Below are positions 20,556 through 29,294 of a stretch of DNA of 64,000 nt, piece after piece. The stretch's first letter is position 1. Each line of letters opens with the position of its first letter. A model generated the notes under the pieces. It saw nothing but the letters and a program-made list of their open reading frames with translations, did no database searches and was not told the origin of the DNA. The stretch covers positions 124,001 to 188,000 of the forward strand of contig NZ_AOPO01000003.1 of assembly GCF_000336575.1 (NCBI RefSeq), in the 5' to 3' direction. The position numbers and the translations under genes are program-made. Origin of the DNA: Vreelandella titanicae BH1. GTDB lineage: Bacteria; Pseudomonadota; Gammaproteobacteria; Pseudomonadales; Halomonadaceae.

Positions 20556-21473
20556 TTAGTTCTTGTCTTCGTCACTCTCGTGGCTATTTTCTTGAGCGTC
20601 ATCTGTTTTGTCGTCATCCTTCTTGCGCGGGTCTTCGCTGTCTTCATCCAGCCAGGTGCCGCAGCGCAGGCAGTAGCGGGCGCGTTTTTCATGGCGTTCG
20701 TGACCGCAGCCGGGGCAGGCTTCTTCGGAGTAACGCTCTTCACGGATCGAGCGAATCACCTGGGCGGAAAACACCCCGGTGGGCACGGCAATGATCGAGT
20801 AGCCGAGCAGCATGAGTACCACCGTAATCGATTTACCCAGCGCAGTAGCGGGGACGATGTCGCCATAGCCGACGGTGGTCATGCTGACAATGGCCCAGTA
20901 CATCGACATCGGAATACTGGTGAAGCCCGCCTCAGAGGATTCGATGGTGTACATCAGCGCCGCGAACAGGGTAATCACCATTAATATGGCGCTAAAAAAC
21001 AGCAATATCTGGCGCATGCTGCGTTTAAGGGCATCCATTAAAAGACGCGCCTCGCCGACAAACTCCATCAGGCGCAGAATACGAAAAATGCGCAGTACCC
21101 GCAGCAGGCGAACAATCACCAGCCCATGGGCTCCGGGCACCAGTAGTACTAGCCAAATGGGCAAAATCGCGATTAAGTCGACGATGCCATAAAAGCTTTT
21201 TAAATAAAGGGTCGGTTTTTCCAGGCAGTAAATGCGTAGGATGAGCTCAATGCTAAATAACAGAGTGAATGCCCACTCCAGATAAAAGAAGAGTTCTCCG
21301 TACCGCTCGGCATAAGTCTCGATACTGCCCAGCATAATGACCGCAACGCTGAGTAGAATCGCCACAATCAAGGCGATATCAAACGCTTTGGCCCCCGGCG
21401 TGTCAGACTCAAATATGATATGAAACAGGCGGGTGCGTAGGCCTTCCGCGCCGGGGGTTAAGTTTAAATTCAT
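20556..21473 (-). CDS. Voltage-gated-type potassium channel with C-terminal zinc ribbon
   Basis: Protein of 305 aa with six membrane segments. S4 carries regularly spaced arginines (VIVRLLRVLRIFRILRLMEF), as in voltage sensors, and the pore has the K+ selectivity filter TTVGYGD. After S6 the cytoplasmic tail has two CxxC pairs (CPGCGHERHEKRARYCLRCG) that should form a zinc ribbon, followed by a Lys/Asp/Glu-rich tail. Channels of this Kv-like type occur in many bacteria; the zinc-ribbon tail is a less common addition. Oriented away from the phosphatase gene. Physiological role unknown. Confidence 0.9.
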   Translation of the reverse strand: MNLNLTPGAEGLRTRLFHIIFESDTPGAKAFDIALIVAILLSVAVIMLGSIETYAERYGELFFYLEWAFTLLFSIELILRIYCLEKPTLYLKSFYGIVDLIAILPIWLVLLVPGAHGLVIVRLLRVLRIFRILRLMEFVGEARLLMDALKRSMRQILLFFSAILMVITLFAALMYTIESSEAGFTSIPMSMYWAIVSMTTVGYGDIVPATALGKSITVVLMLLGYSIIAVPTGVFSAQVIRSIREERYSEEACPGCGHERHEKRARYCLRCGTWLDEDSEDPRKKDDDKTDDAQENSHESDEDKN

Positions 21474-21524
21474 TGCATCATCCTGAAGTGGACCTCAATG
21501 CCGTCCTGAAAAGTGCGCTAGGAC

Positions 21525-22424
21525 CTAGCGTAGCGCGGTTTGGTACGCCAAGCGATGGGCGAGCGCTAACGCCGCTTTACCGTAGGCTGCATTGGGCTGG
21601 CCGTCCGCATCGAGCGCGCCAGGCAGCGCCTGGGCATAAGCGCGTGCGGTGGCATCCAGTTCGGGATGTTCGGCGAGAGTGGCCAGCGCCTGCTGGGCAT
21701 CGTTTAAAAAGCTGGCTTGTTGGCTGTCGTGGTAGGCGTCCAGCGCCAGCGTGGCACGGTGCAGCCACTCTGCCGGGGAGTGTGCTTCGGGGAGCGGCCA
21801 GTGTTGGGTACTAAGCGCATTGCCACGGGCCGCCTTGCTACTGTCCGAGGGTCGCAGGGGTACCTGTTCAGCAAGGGTCAATGCCAGCGCCCACAGAGCT
21901 TCGGGCTCGCCGCCTTTTAATTCGAGTTCTGCTTCGCGAATCGGCGTGCGGTAGTCACCGCTAATAATTTCGCCTTCATCCAATACCAGCTCGACATGAC
22001 TCTCCTGACCTTGTCCGCCCTCTTTTAGCTGCCAGCTACGCCGTGTGAAATCGGTGCTGAGTTGGGGGGCGAGGGCATCTAGCACACCGCTAAGTTCGCC
22101 TTGAAAAGGGGGGAGCTTGGCAATTGAAGCGAGATCCAACTGTGGGCCAACAACCTGCCACTCCCACTCTTCGCGCTGGGAAAGCCCGCCGCCACCTTGG
22201 CCAGCGGTTTTCACCGTTTGCAGCACCTGGCCGTCTACCTGGCGAAGTCGCAGCGCAATATGTGCTTTCGCCAGATCACCCTGAGGGGTATCAAAGTAGG
22301 TATTGGTCAGCGATTGTTTACGCACGGCGTGTGAAGCGAGATACGGGTGTTGAGTCAGCGCCGCAGGCCCTGTCGGGGCAAGGGCCAGTTTAAGTTCCAC
22401 TTCCATGGGGTTTGGGCTTTTCAT
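21525..22424 (-). CDS. CYTH domain protein (inorganic triphosphatase-like)
   Basis: Protein of about 299 aa with the CYTH signature ExExK (MEVELKLAL) at the N-terminus and charged tunnel strands (YFDTPQGDLAKAHIALRLRQVDGQVLQTVKTAG; REAELELKGG). The C-terminal part is helical and CHAD-like but short. E. coli YgiF, of similar organisation, hydrolyses inorganic triphosphate. The start was taken at the ATG at 22424; the internal ATG just before EVELK (22406) is also possible. It is divergent from the PhoU-like/Pit pair, which hints at a phosphate theme. Confidence 0.85.
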   Translation of the reverse strand: MKSPNPMEVELKLALAPTGPAALTQHPYLASHAVRKQSLTNTYFDTPQGDLAKAHIALRLRQVDGQVLQTVKTAGQGGGGLSQREEWEWQVVGPQLDLASIAKLPPFQGELSGVLDALAPQLSTDFTRRSWQLKEGGQGQESHVELVLDEGEIISGDYRTPIREAELELKGGEPEALWALALTLAEQVPLRPSDSSKAARGNALSTQHWPLPEAHSPAEWLHRATLALDAYHDSQQASFLNDAQQALATLAEHPELDATARAYAQALPGALDADGQPNAAYGKAALALAHRLAYQTALR

Positions 22425-22561
22425 GACGCTAGCCACCTCGTTATCGTGACATTTAAATGAATATTTGATTACATTTGTGAACTTTTCATGACGGCGGCAG
22501 GCGCACTCTTTATACTGGCGCCGCCATTTCCAGGCTCCCCGAAAACAGGCTAAAAGGCATT

Positions 22562-23242
22562 ATGGTTACCTCCAATCCTTTTTCTTCGATGTTTGGCCGC
22601 TCGCCATTCCAGCCGTTATTGGCCCATATCGTCAAGACGAATGAGTGTGCCGATCAGCTGTTGCCGTTTTTTGAAGCAACCCTGGTTGATGACTGGGACA
22701 AAGCGGCTGAGCTGCGCGAAAACGTCACCCGCCTAGAGCATGACGCCGATACGCTGAAAACAGAGCTGCGGTTGAACCTGCCCAACACCATGTTTCTTCC
22801 GGTGTCGCGCTCCGATCTGCTTGATCTGATCAGCGTGCAGGACAAGATCGCCAACAAGGTGCGTGACATTACCGGCATTATGCTGGGGCGTAAAATGCGC
22901 GTGCCGGATGAGCTGGCCGCGCCGATGCGCGACTACATTCGAACCAGCGTTGCCTGCGTGGCGCAAGCGCGTCAAGCGCTAGAAGAGCTCAAGGATCTAC
23001 TCGAGTCCGGCTTTGGCAAAAACGTCTCGGATGTGATGCAGAAGATGATCCGTGAGCTGCACACCCTCGAACACCAAGCCGACGACCAACAGATCACCAT
23101 TCGCCGCCAGCTGTTCAAGCTTGAGAGCCAGCTACCGCCAGTGGACGTGATCTTTCTCTACAAGATCATTGAATGGGTTGGCGAACTATCCGACCGCGCC
23201 GAGCGCGTGGGTAGCCGTCTGCAGATCCTGACTGCCCGCTAA
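22562..23242 (+). CDS. TIGR00153/DUF47 PhoU-like protein
   Basis: All-helical protein of 226 aa (NPFSSMFGRSPFQPLLAHIVKTNECADQLLPFFEA...), resembling PhoU. Members are nearly always encoded directly before a Pit phosphate transporter and are thought to regulate it. Here the pit gene starts 10 bp after this stop. The pattern EHDADTLKTELRLNLPNTMFLPVSRSDLLDLI is characteristic of the family. It forms an operon with the downstream gene. Confidence 0.93.
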   Translation: MVTSNPFSSMFGRSPFQPLLAHIVKTNECADQLLPFFEATLVDDWDKAAELRENVTRLEHDADTLKTELRLNLPNTMFLPVSRSDLLDLISVQDKIANKVRDITGIMLGRKMRVPDELAAPMRDYIRTSVACVAQARQALEELKDLLESGFGKNVSDVMQKMIRELHTLEHQADDQQITIRRQLFKLESQLPPVDVIFLYKIIEWVGELSDRAERVGSRLQILTAR

Positions 23243-23252
23243 GGGGACTTTC

Positions 23253-24518
23253 ATGCTGATTATTGCCCAGCACGGTGAAATCTTTATCATCCTGGCCTGT
23301 TTGTTTGGCTTTTTCATGGCCTGGGGCGTTGGCGCCAACGACGTGGCCAATGCCATGGGAACCTCGGTGGGGTCGAAAGCGATCACCATCAAACAGGCTA
23401 TCCTGATTGCGGTCATTTTTGAATTCCTGGGTGCCTGGCTAGCCGGTGGCGAAGTTACCAATACGATCCGTAAAGGTATTATCGACCCCGAACTGCTACA
23501 GGACGACCCACAATTGCTGGTCTACGGCATGCTGGCAGCCCTGCTGGCGGCGGGGACATGGCTGCTGGTGGCCTCCATGAAAGGCTGGCCGGTTTCCACG
23601 ACGCACTCGATTGTCGGCGCGATCGTAGGCTTTGCGGTTGCAGGGCTAGGTCCTGCCACGGTGGACTGGGGTGCGGTAGGCAAGATTGCCGCCAGTTGGG
23701 TGGTCTCCCCCTTGTTGGCAGGTACCATCGGTTTCGTGCTGTTTAAATCGGTACACCACCTGATTTTCGAGGACGACAACCCGTTCACGGCCGCCAAACG
23801 CTACGTACCCGGTTATGTGTTTCTGGTGGGCTTCATCGTTTCGATGGTCACGCTGACCAAAGGGTTATCTCATGTGGGGTTGGATCTAACCTTCAATCAG
23901 AGCCTGTTGCTGTCGATCCTGCTGGGCCTGGTGATTATGGGCATTGGCCTGATCATGCAGCGGCGTATCAAGTTTGAGCACAATACCAACGACCACTTCG
24001 GCTATGCCAACGTTGAGCGTGTGTTCGGCGTGCTGATGATCTTCACTGCCTGTGCCATGGCCTTTGCCCACGGTTCTAACGATGTGGCGAATGCGGTTGG
24101 CCCACTGGCGGCAGTCATCAGCGTGGTGCAAACCGGCGGTGAAATTGGCGGCTCTGCACTGGTGCCCTGGTGGGTGCTGGTACTTGGCGGCAGCGGTATC
24201 GTGGTGGGGCTGGTCACCTACGGTCATAAAGTCATCGCTACCGTGGGTACCGGGATTACGGAACTGACCCCCAGCCGTGGCTTTGCCGCTACCCTGGCGG
24301 CAGCCACGACGGTGGTGCTGGCCTCGGGCACTGGCCTGCCGATTTCCACCACCCACACCCTGGTCGGCGCGATTCTTGGGGTGGGGTTGGCACGCGGCAT
24401 GGCGGCATTGAACCTGCGGGTCATCGGCACGATTGCCATGTCGTGGCTGATCACGCTACCAGCAGGCGCTGGCCTGGCGATTCTGTTCTTCTTCATGTTC
24501 AAGGGCATGTTCGGCTAA
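23253..24518 (+). CDS. pit: Pit-family inorganic phosphate transporter
   Basis: Membrane protein of 421 aa with two PiT signature repeats: GANDVANAMGTSVGSKAIT near residue 28 and HGSNDVANAVGPLAAVIS near 272, plus the paired VSTTHSIVGAI and ISTTHTLVGAI motifs. About ten to eleven helices are predicted. These are low-affinity symporters of metal phosphate with protons or sodium. It is preceded by its PhoU-like partner and followed by a strong terminator. Confidence 0.95.
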   Translation: MLIIAQHGEIFIILACLFGFFMAWGVGANDVANAMGTSVGSKAITIKQAILIAVIFEFLGAWLAGGEVTNTIRKGIIDPELLQDDPQLLVYGMLAALLAAGTWLLVASMKGWPVSTTHSIVGAIVGFAVAGLGPATVDWGAVGKIAASWVVSPLLAGTIGFVLFKSVHHLIFEDDNPFTAAKRYVPGYVFLVGFIVSMVTLTKGLSHVGLDLTFNQSLLLSILLGLVIMGIGLIMQRRIKFEHNTNDHFGYANVERVFGVLMIFTACAMAFAHGSNDVANAVGPLAAVISVVQTGGEIGGSALVPWWVLVLGGSGIVVGLVTYGHKVIATVGTGITELTPSRGFAATLAAATTVVLASGTGLPISTTHTLVGAILGVGLARGMAALNLRVIGTIAMSWLITLPAGAGLAILFFFMFKGMFG

Positions 24519-24595
24519 CGAATAATAAGCAGCACGTTGTAAACGTAGTACGCCAAGGCTCGAAAGGCTTTAGAAGCATCTGAGCGATAAGATCA

Positions 24596-24662
24596 CAGCG
24601 GCATCTTCATGTTTATCTGCATTAGATTGAGCAGATTTGCATTTGAAGGTGCCGCTGTTTTT
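24596..24662 (+). terminator. Branched terminator after pit
   Basis: A long outer stem (cagcggca..cttca with tgaag.tgccgctg; one mismatch) encloses a smaller hairpin (atctgc...gcagat) and is followed by TTTTT at 24658-24662. It ends the PhoU-like/pit operon. Confidence 0.7.
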
Positions 24663-24744
24663 CGTGCTCTGGTAAAGTAACTGGAGATTGTTTTTGAAAT
24701 TGTTTTTGAGATTGTTTCTTTCACCTGCTGCCGGAGAGCGGCCC

Positions 24745-26058
24745 TTGGATACGCGCTTCCCCTTTGTTGATTGGTTTCGTAACGCTTCCCCCTACATCAA
24801 TGCCCACCGGGGGCGAACCTTTGTCATCTTAATTGAAGGCGAAGCCATGGCGTCTGGCCGAGGGGAGCAACTGATTCAGGATTTGGCGCTGCTGCATACC
24901 CTGGGTGTGCGACTGGTCGTCGTGTTCGGCATTCGCCCCCAGGTGCACGAGTCGCTAACCGCCGCTGGCGTAGAGCCCACGCGCATCGATGGCCGCTGGG
25001 TCGCGGATCGCGCGGTGATGGCTCATGTTGAGCAGGTAGCTGCCCACCAGCGGCTATGGCTTGAAGCGCGGCTCTCCCTTGGCCTGCCCAGCACGCCGCT
25101 GCACGGTGTGGAATTGAGCGTGATCTCCGGCAATCTGGTGACCGCCAAGCCATTAGGCGTGCGCGAAGGGGTGGATTTCGACCACAGCGGCGAAGTACGC
25201 CGGGTGCGTGCCAGCGCCATTGAAGGCCTGCTGGAAAAAGGCTCGCTGGTGCTACTGCCACCGCTCGGGTTCTCCAGTACCGGCGAGGTGTTTGATCTGG
25301 ATGCCTCTGAAGTCGCTCAACACGCCGCCGTGGCGCTGAAAGCCGATAAGCTGATTTTGCTGGGGGAATCCGAAGGCTTGGAAGATGAGCAGGGCGCGCT
25401 GCTGCGCCAGCTTTCGCCAGCGGAGGCCGAGCCGCGTTTAAGCGCCGCGGTGCCAGGTAGCGAGCTAGCCCGCCACTTACAGGCCGCCTGCACAGCCGCA
25501 CGGGAAGGCGTGGCGCGCACGCACCTGCTTTCCTGGCGCAACCACGATGCCCTGCTGGGTGAGTTGTTCACCCGCGACGGCGTGGGCACCATGATTACCC
25601 AGCACCGCTACGAACAGCTGCGCCCGGCCACGCTCAACGATGTAGCGGGCTTGCTGGAACTGCTGGAACCGCTTGAGCGCCGGGGCATGCTGGTAGCGCG
25701 CTCAAGAGAGCGCCTGGAGCATGAAATCGATGACTACATGGTGATTGAGCGTGACGGCATGGTGATTGGCTGCGCCGCGCTGCATGTATTTACGGATACC
25801 AGCATTGCCGAACTCGCCTGCGTGGCGGTGCACGACAGCTACCGCGGTGGCGAGCGGGGCGAGCGCCTGGTGGAAGCCATGGAGCGCCGCGCCCGCCAGC
25901 GCGGCTTAACTGAAGTTTTCGTGCTGACGACCCACACCGCCCACTGGTTTGTGGAACACGGCTTCCGCGCCGCCAGCCTGGAAGACCTACCCCCGCTGAA
26001 ACGCGAAACCTACAATCACGCCCGTAAATCGAAGGTGTTGGTTAAGCAATTAGCGTAA
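24745..26058 (+). CDS. argA: ArgA, N-acetylglutamate synthase
   Basis: Amino-acid N-acetyltransferase for the first step of arginine synthesis. The amino acid kinase-like domain occupies about residues 15-290 (SPYINAHRGRTFVILIEGEAM; LLEKGSLVLLPPLGFSSTGEVFDLDASEVA) and the GNAT domain about 290-435 (LACVAVHDSYRGGERGERLVEAMERRA). I chose the TTG at 24745 (437 codons) because GGAG lies eight bases upstream and known ArgA proteins begin shortly before the SPYINAHR motif. The open frame extends to a TTG at 24688, which would add 19 residues of repetitive Phe/Leu sequence. Confidence 0.93.
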   Translation: MDTRFPFVDWFRNASPYINAHRGRTFVILIEGEAMASGRGEQLIQDLALLHTLGVRLVVVFGIRPQVHESLTAAGVEPTRIDGRWVADRAVMAHVEQVAAHQRLWLEARLSLGLPSTPLHGVELSVISGNLVTAKPLGVREGVDFDHSGEVRRVRASAIEGLLEKGSLVLLPPLGFSSTGEVFDLDASEVAQHAAVALKADKLILLGESEGLEDEQGALLRQLSPAEAEPRLSAAVPGSELARHLQAACTAAREGVARTHLLSWRNHDALLGELFTRDGVGTMITQHRYEQLRPATLNDVAGLLELLEPLERRGMLVARSRERLEHEIDDYMVIERDGMVIGCAALHVFTDTSIAELACVAVHDSYRGGERGERLVEAMERRARQRGLTEVFVLTTHTAHWFVEHGFRAASLEDLPPLKRETYNHARKSKVLVKQLA

Positions 26059-26089
26059 TTCGCTTATTAGCAGATCTGGATTAGCTGGT

Positions 26090-26647
26090 TTAACGTGGCA
26101 TTAGCGAAAACAGCTCCGGCTGTTTTTGCGCTTCTTGTTGAATAGTGTCGTCAATCGGTGTGTCGTAGGTTTTGAGCAGATAGCCCAGCACCGAATAAAA
26201 ACCCACCATGGCGATCAGGTCGATCACTGCTTTGCGTCCAATCGCCTCGGCAAGTTCTGCTTCCTGCTCCTTGGTCAGCATGCGCTCATCGAATAACGCA
26301 TCCACGGCATTGACGATAAGACCGTCAACGCCTTCGGGAGTACCGCGAATAGCCGTGATCCGGTGTTCGGAGAATCCCAGGGCGAGTGCACGACTAACAT
26401 GATGAGCCCACTCGTAGGCAGAGCCCATACGCAAACCCGCGCGTAAAATCACCACTTCAGTCAGTTCCGGGCCTAACGCATTCTCCTTAACAACGTGTTG
26501 GCGCAAGGGCGCCCACGCTCTAAGCAAGGCCGGGTGATGGGCCATGGTGCGATAAACGTTGAGTGCGCCAGCAAAGCCCTCGCGTAAATCAGGGATCTCC
26601 TCAGGCCAGTCGGCGTCGGAAACAGGCGGGCAGGGAGAAGAGTGCAT
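26090..26647 (-). CDS. Carboxymuconolactone decarboxylase family protein
   Basis: Protein of 185 aa of the AhpD/CMD-like all-helical fold. The family segment LTEVVILRAGLRMGSAYEWAHHVSRALALGFSEHRITAIRG is present, but the CxxC of AhpD peroxidases is replaced (SAYEWAHH). It therefore resembles the CMD branch, with Glu and His as likely catalytic residues. The ATG at 26647 has AAAGGAG eight bases upstream and is preferred to an ATG eight codons earlier. It follows the aminotransferase gene by 59 bp on the same strand and may be cotranscribed. Confidence 0.85.
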   Translation of the reverse strand: MHSSPCPPVSDADWPEEIPDLREGFAGALNVYRTMAHHPALLRAWAPLRQHVVKENALGPELTEVVILRAGLRMGSAYEWAHHVSRALALGFSEHRITAIRGTPEGVDGLIVNAVDALFDERMLTKEQEAELAEAIGRKAVIDLIAMVGFYSVLGYLLKTYDTPIDDTIQQEAQKQPELFSLMPR

Positions 26648-26706
26648 GGGTGGTCTCCTTTCAGTCGTCATTCAAATCTTAGTTTAGATAGCTGTTGAGT
26701 GAGTTA

Positions 26707-28032
26707 TTACTCTGCGATGGCGGCGGTTATGGCCTCGGCAATACGCTCAATGATCAGGTCTACTTCGTCAGGCGCAATGATATAGGGCGGAGCCAGCAAG
26801 ATATGATCACCGTTAATGCCATCAATAGTGCCGCCCATCGGGTAGCTGATCAGGCCACGCGCCATGGCCTGTCGCTTGATCTTGGCGTAAATCTTTCTAG
26901 CCGGATCGAAAGGCGTTTTGCTCTCCCTGTCCGCGACAATCTCGATACCGCGAAACAAGCCCCTGCCGCGAATATCGCCCACATGGGGGGATGCGCCGAG
27001 CGCCGCTTCAAGGCCGCTCTGTAACCTCGTGCCCATGGCATTGACGTTCGCCAGCGTCTCCGGCCGTGCAATGATCTCAACCACTTTGTTGGCGGCCGCG
27101 GCGGCCACAGGGTGCCCAAGATAGGTATGGCCATGCTGAAACAGCCCAGACCCATTGGCAAAACTGGCGTAGATGTTGGCCGATAGCATCACCGCGCCGA
27201 TAGGCTGATAACCGCCGCCCAAACCCTTGGCAATCGTGACGATATCCGGGACTACCCCATCTTGTTCGCAGGCGAAGACGGTGCCAGTTCTTCCCATGCC
27301 GCACATCACTTCGTCGAGGATCAGCAGTACGCCGTATTTATCGCAAATGCTACGTACGCGTTTGAAGTAATCCGCCTCAGAAGCGACCGCCCCTAAGGTG
27401 GCACCGACGATGGGTTCGGCAACGAAGGCCATGACTTCTTCAGGGCCAAGTCCCAGAATCTTTGCCTCAAGCTCCTCGGCAAGCCGTGCCGCGTAGGCCT
27501 CGGGCGTCTCATCGGTGCCCTTGTCGCGATACGCATAGCAGGGCGATACATGGTGGGTTTCTGGCAGGATGGGCTGAAACTGCTGGCGCCGCATGGCATT
27601 GCCACCGGTTGCCAACGCGCCGATGGTATTGCCGTGGTAGCTCTGGCGTCTGGCAATGATATGCCGTCGCTGGGGCTGATTAATCTCTACAAAGTACTGC
27701 CGGGCCATTTTCAGCGCCGCTTCGACGGCTTCTGACCCACCCGACACCAAGTAGACGTAATCCAGCCCTGCGGGGGCTAAATCCACGAGCTTTTCGGCAA
27801 GTGCTTCGGCGGCATCGGTAGTGAAAAATGAGGTGTGGGCGTAACAGAGGCTATCGATCTGTGAGCGCATGGCGGCCAGCACTTCCGGGTGGGCGTGCCC
27901 GACGCTGGTGACTGCAGCGCCTCCCGACCCATCCAGATAGCGACGCCCCGTGGTATCCGTGATATAGACGCCCTGTGCCGACGCAGCATGAGGTAGCTGC
28001 GCCCCGATACCGCGGTGAAGAATACGCGTCAT
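26707..28032 (-). CDS. Class III (PLP-dependent) aminotransferase
   Basis: Protein of 441 aa of the ornithine/omega-amino acid aminotransferase fold. The cofactor-binding segments are visible: VSGGSEAVEAALKMARQYF near 94, ILDEVMCGMGRTGTVFACEQDGVVPDIVTIAKGLGGGYQPIGAVM with the PLP lysine in AKGLGGG, and the C-terminal GDHILLAPPYIIAPDEVD. The substrate cannot be read from sequence. The divergent RpiR/SIS regulator suggests control by a sugar phosphate or amino sugar, or a catabolic substrate of this operon. Length and motifs are complete. Confidence 0.88.
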   Translation of the reverse strand: MTRILHRGIGAQLPHAASAQGVYITDTTGRRYLDGSGGAAVTSVGHAHPEVLAAMRSQIDSLCYAHTSFFTTDAAEALAEKLVDLAPAGLDYVYLVSGGSEAVEAALKMARQYFVEINQPQRRHIIARRQSYHGNTIGALATGGNAMRRQQFQPILPETHHVSPCYAYRDKGTDETPEAYAARLAEELEAKILGLGPEEVMAFVAEPIVGATLGAVASEADYFKRVRSICDKYGVLLILDEVMCGMGRTGTVFACEQDGVVPDIVTIAKGLGGGYQPIGAVMLSANIYASFANGSGLFQHGHTYLGHPVAAAAANKVVEIIARPETLANVNAMGTRLQSGLEAALGASPHVGDIRGRGLFRGIEIVADRESKTPFDPARKIYAKIKRQAMARGLISYPMGGTIDGINGDHILLAPPYIIAPDEVDLIIERIAEAITAAIAE

Positions 28033-28151
28033 AGCCTCTTTCCCTCATTATCAAACGGTGAGTAATTCATATGACAATGAGATTGGCACACTCACAAAGA
28101 TATTTGCAACAAATAAATCATTTAAATATAGTGTGAAACATGTAGATCATA

Positions 28152-28191
28152 TCTTCACAGAGCCAACCGACTATTTCTTCACAGAGCCAAC
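28152..28191. promoter_or_regulatory. Direct repeat, candidate operator upstream of the RpiR regulator
   Basis: A 16-bp sequence (tcttcacagagccaac) occurs twice, at 28152-28167 and 28176-28191. The copies are 24 bp apart, about 2.3 helical turns. They lie in the intergenic space between the divergent aminotransferase and regulator genes, immediately before the chosen regulator start. This is a plausible binding site for the regulator itself, but binding is an inference. Confidence 0.45.
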
Positions 28192-28195
28192 TACT

Positions 28196-29083
28196 ATGCA
28201 GCCGAGCGATTCCCTAAGAGAGCAGATTATTGCCCAGTACGATGCCATGTCTGCGCAGCTGCAACAGGCCGCTCGCTACGTGCTTGAGCATCCAGAGGAA
28301 GTGGCGCTGGTGTCCATGCGCGAGGTGGCGCGCCTAGCGGGTGTGCAACCCGCCACCATGACACGGCTTGCCAAATTCTTGGGGTTGCCAGGGTACGACG
28401 AACTTCGGGCGCAGCATGCAGCGGCGTTACGTCAGGGGAGCGATGGTTTTGCGGCCAAGGTTCGCCAGCGGGTAGATGAAGGCAGTGAAAGGGGAGCCTG
28501 CGATACCGCTTCGCATATGCTTCAGGGGCTAAGTGCCCAGCTTGCTAAGCTCTGCGAGCCTGATTCGCTGCGGCAGCTGGAAGCCACCGCCACTAGGCTG
28601 AGATCAGCGAGAAAGGTATACGTGCTGGGTTTACGTTCCTGCCATGCCGTTGCCTGGCATTTCCATTACGTGATGACCCTGCTGGGCGAGCGCTCGGTTC
28701 ACCTGGATGGGCCTGGGGGAACCGGCGGAGATGGACTAATTCGTGCCACATCTGAGGATGTATTGCTCGTTATCTCCATCAAACCTTATGCAACAGGGAC
28801 GCTGGAACTGGCCCAACTGGCAAAAGATAAGGGGGCAGGCATTGTTTCTATCACCGATAGTGAAGTGTCGCCGCTGGTGGGGATGTCAGCGCAGACGATT
28901 CTATGCCCCACGGAAACCGATAGCTTTTTTCACACGCTAACCCCGGCATTAGCCGTCTCCGAAGTGCTGTGCAGTTTATTGGCGGAATTCGATAGGCCTA
29001 AGACGCTAGACGCTTTGCAGCAAGCGGATGACCACCTTTCGCATCTCAACACGTATGCGACGGCTATCCCCAGGCGGCAGTGA
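28196..29083 (+). CDS. RpiR-family transcriptional regulator (HTH + SIS)
   Basis: Protein of 295 aa from ATG 28196 (MQPSDSLREQIIAQYDAMSAQLQQAARYVLEHPEEV). The N-terminal HTH_6 domain includes VSMREVARLAGVQPATMTRLAKFLGLPGYDELR. The C-terminal SIS sugar-isomerase fold is at about 115-260 (RKVYVLGLRSCHAVAWHFHY; VLLVISIKPYATGTLELAQLAKDKGAGIVSITD). The frame stays open upstream to 28058, but those 46 codons are low quality and include a duplicated FTEPT segment encoded by the direct repeat. It probably controls the divergent aminotransferase gene. Confidence 0.87.
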   Translation: MQPSDSLREQIIAQYDAMSAQLQQAARYVLEHPEEVALVSMREVARLAGVQPATMTRLAKFLGLPGYDELRAQHAAALRQGSDGFAAKVRQRVDEGSERGACDTASHMLQGLSAQLAKLCEPDSLRQLEATATRLRSARKVYVLGLRSCHAVAWHFHYVMTLLGERSVHLDGPGGTGGDGLIRATSEDVLLVISIKPYATGTLELAQLAKDKGAGIVSITDSEVSPLVGMSAQTILCPTETDSFFHTLTPALAVSEVLCSLLAEFDRPKTLDALQQADDHLSHLNTYATAIPRRQ

Positions 29084-29130
29084 GAAGCGAGGCTTATTGA
29101 CCCAACATTACTGTCAGATAAATCCTTCGA

Positions 29131-29202
29131 TAATTACCGAGCGGTAATTATCAGTCGTCTCGTCGGGTTATTAGGATTAAATATTCCCGAGCGGGAATAT
29201 TT
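29131..29202. promoter_or_regulatory. Two perfect palindromes sharing a ccgagcgg core
   Basis: taattaccg-ag-cggtaatta at 29131-29150 and aaatattcccg-ag-cgggaatattt at 29179-29202 are perfect inverted repeats with the same central ccgagcgg. They lie between the convergent RpiR and SDR genes. They may be hairpins ending transcription of the regulator gene (the second is followed by TTTT) or binding sites of a dimeric protein. I cannot decide which from sequence. Confidence 0.5.
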
Positions 29203-29237
29203 TGGCGTTGCCGTGATTGCATGAACAGTGTTCTAAC

Positions 29238-29260
29238 AAAAGGGTGGCTCAAAGCCACCC
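29238..29260 (-). terminator. Rho-independent terminator of the SDR gene
   Basis: An eight-base stem (gggtggct/agccaccc, 29242-29249 with 29253-29260) and a three-base loop. Read on the minus strand it is followed by TTTTGTT, 35 bp beyond the SDR stop. Confidence 0.7.
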
Positions 29261-29294
29261 CAGTAATGCGCGCTATATCTTATATAAGAAACGC

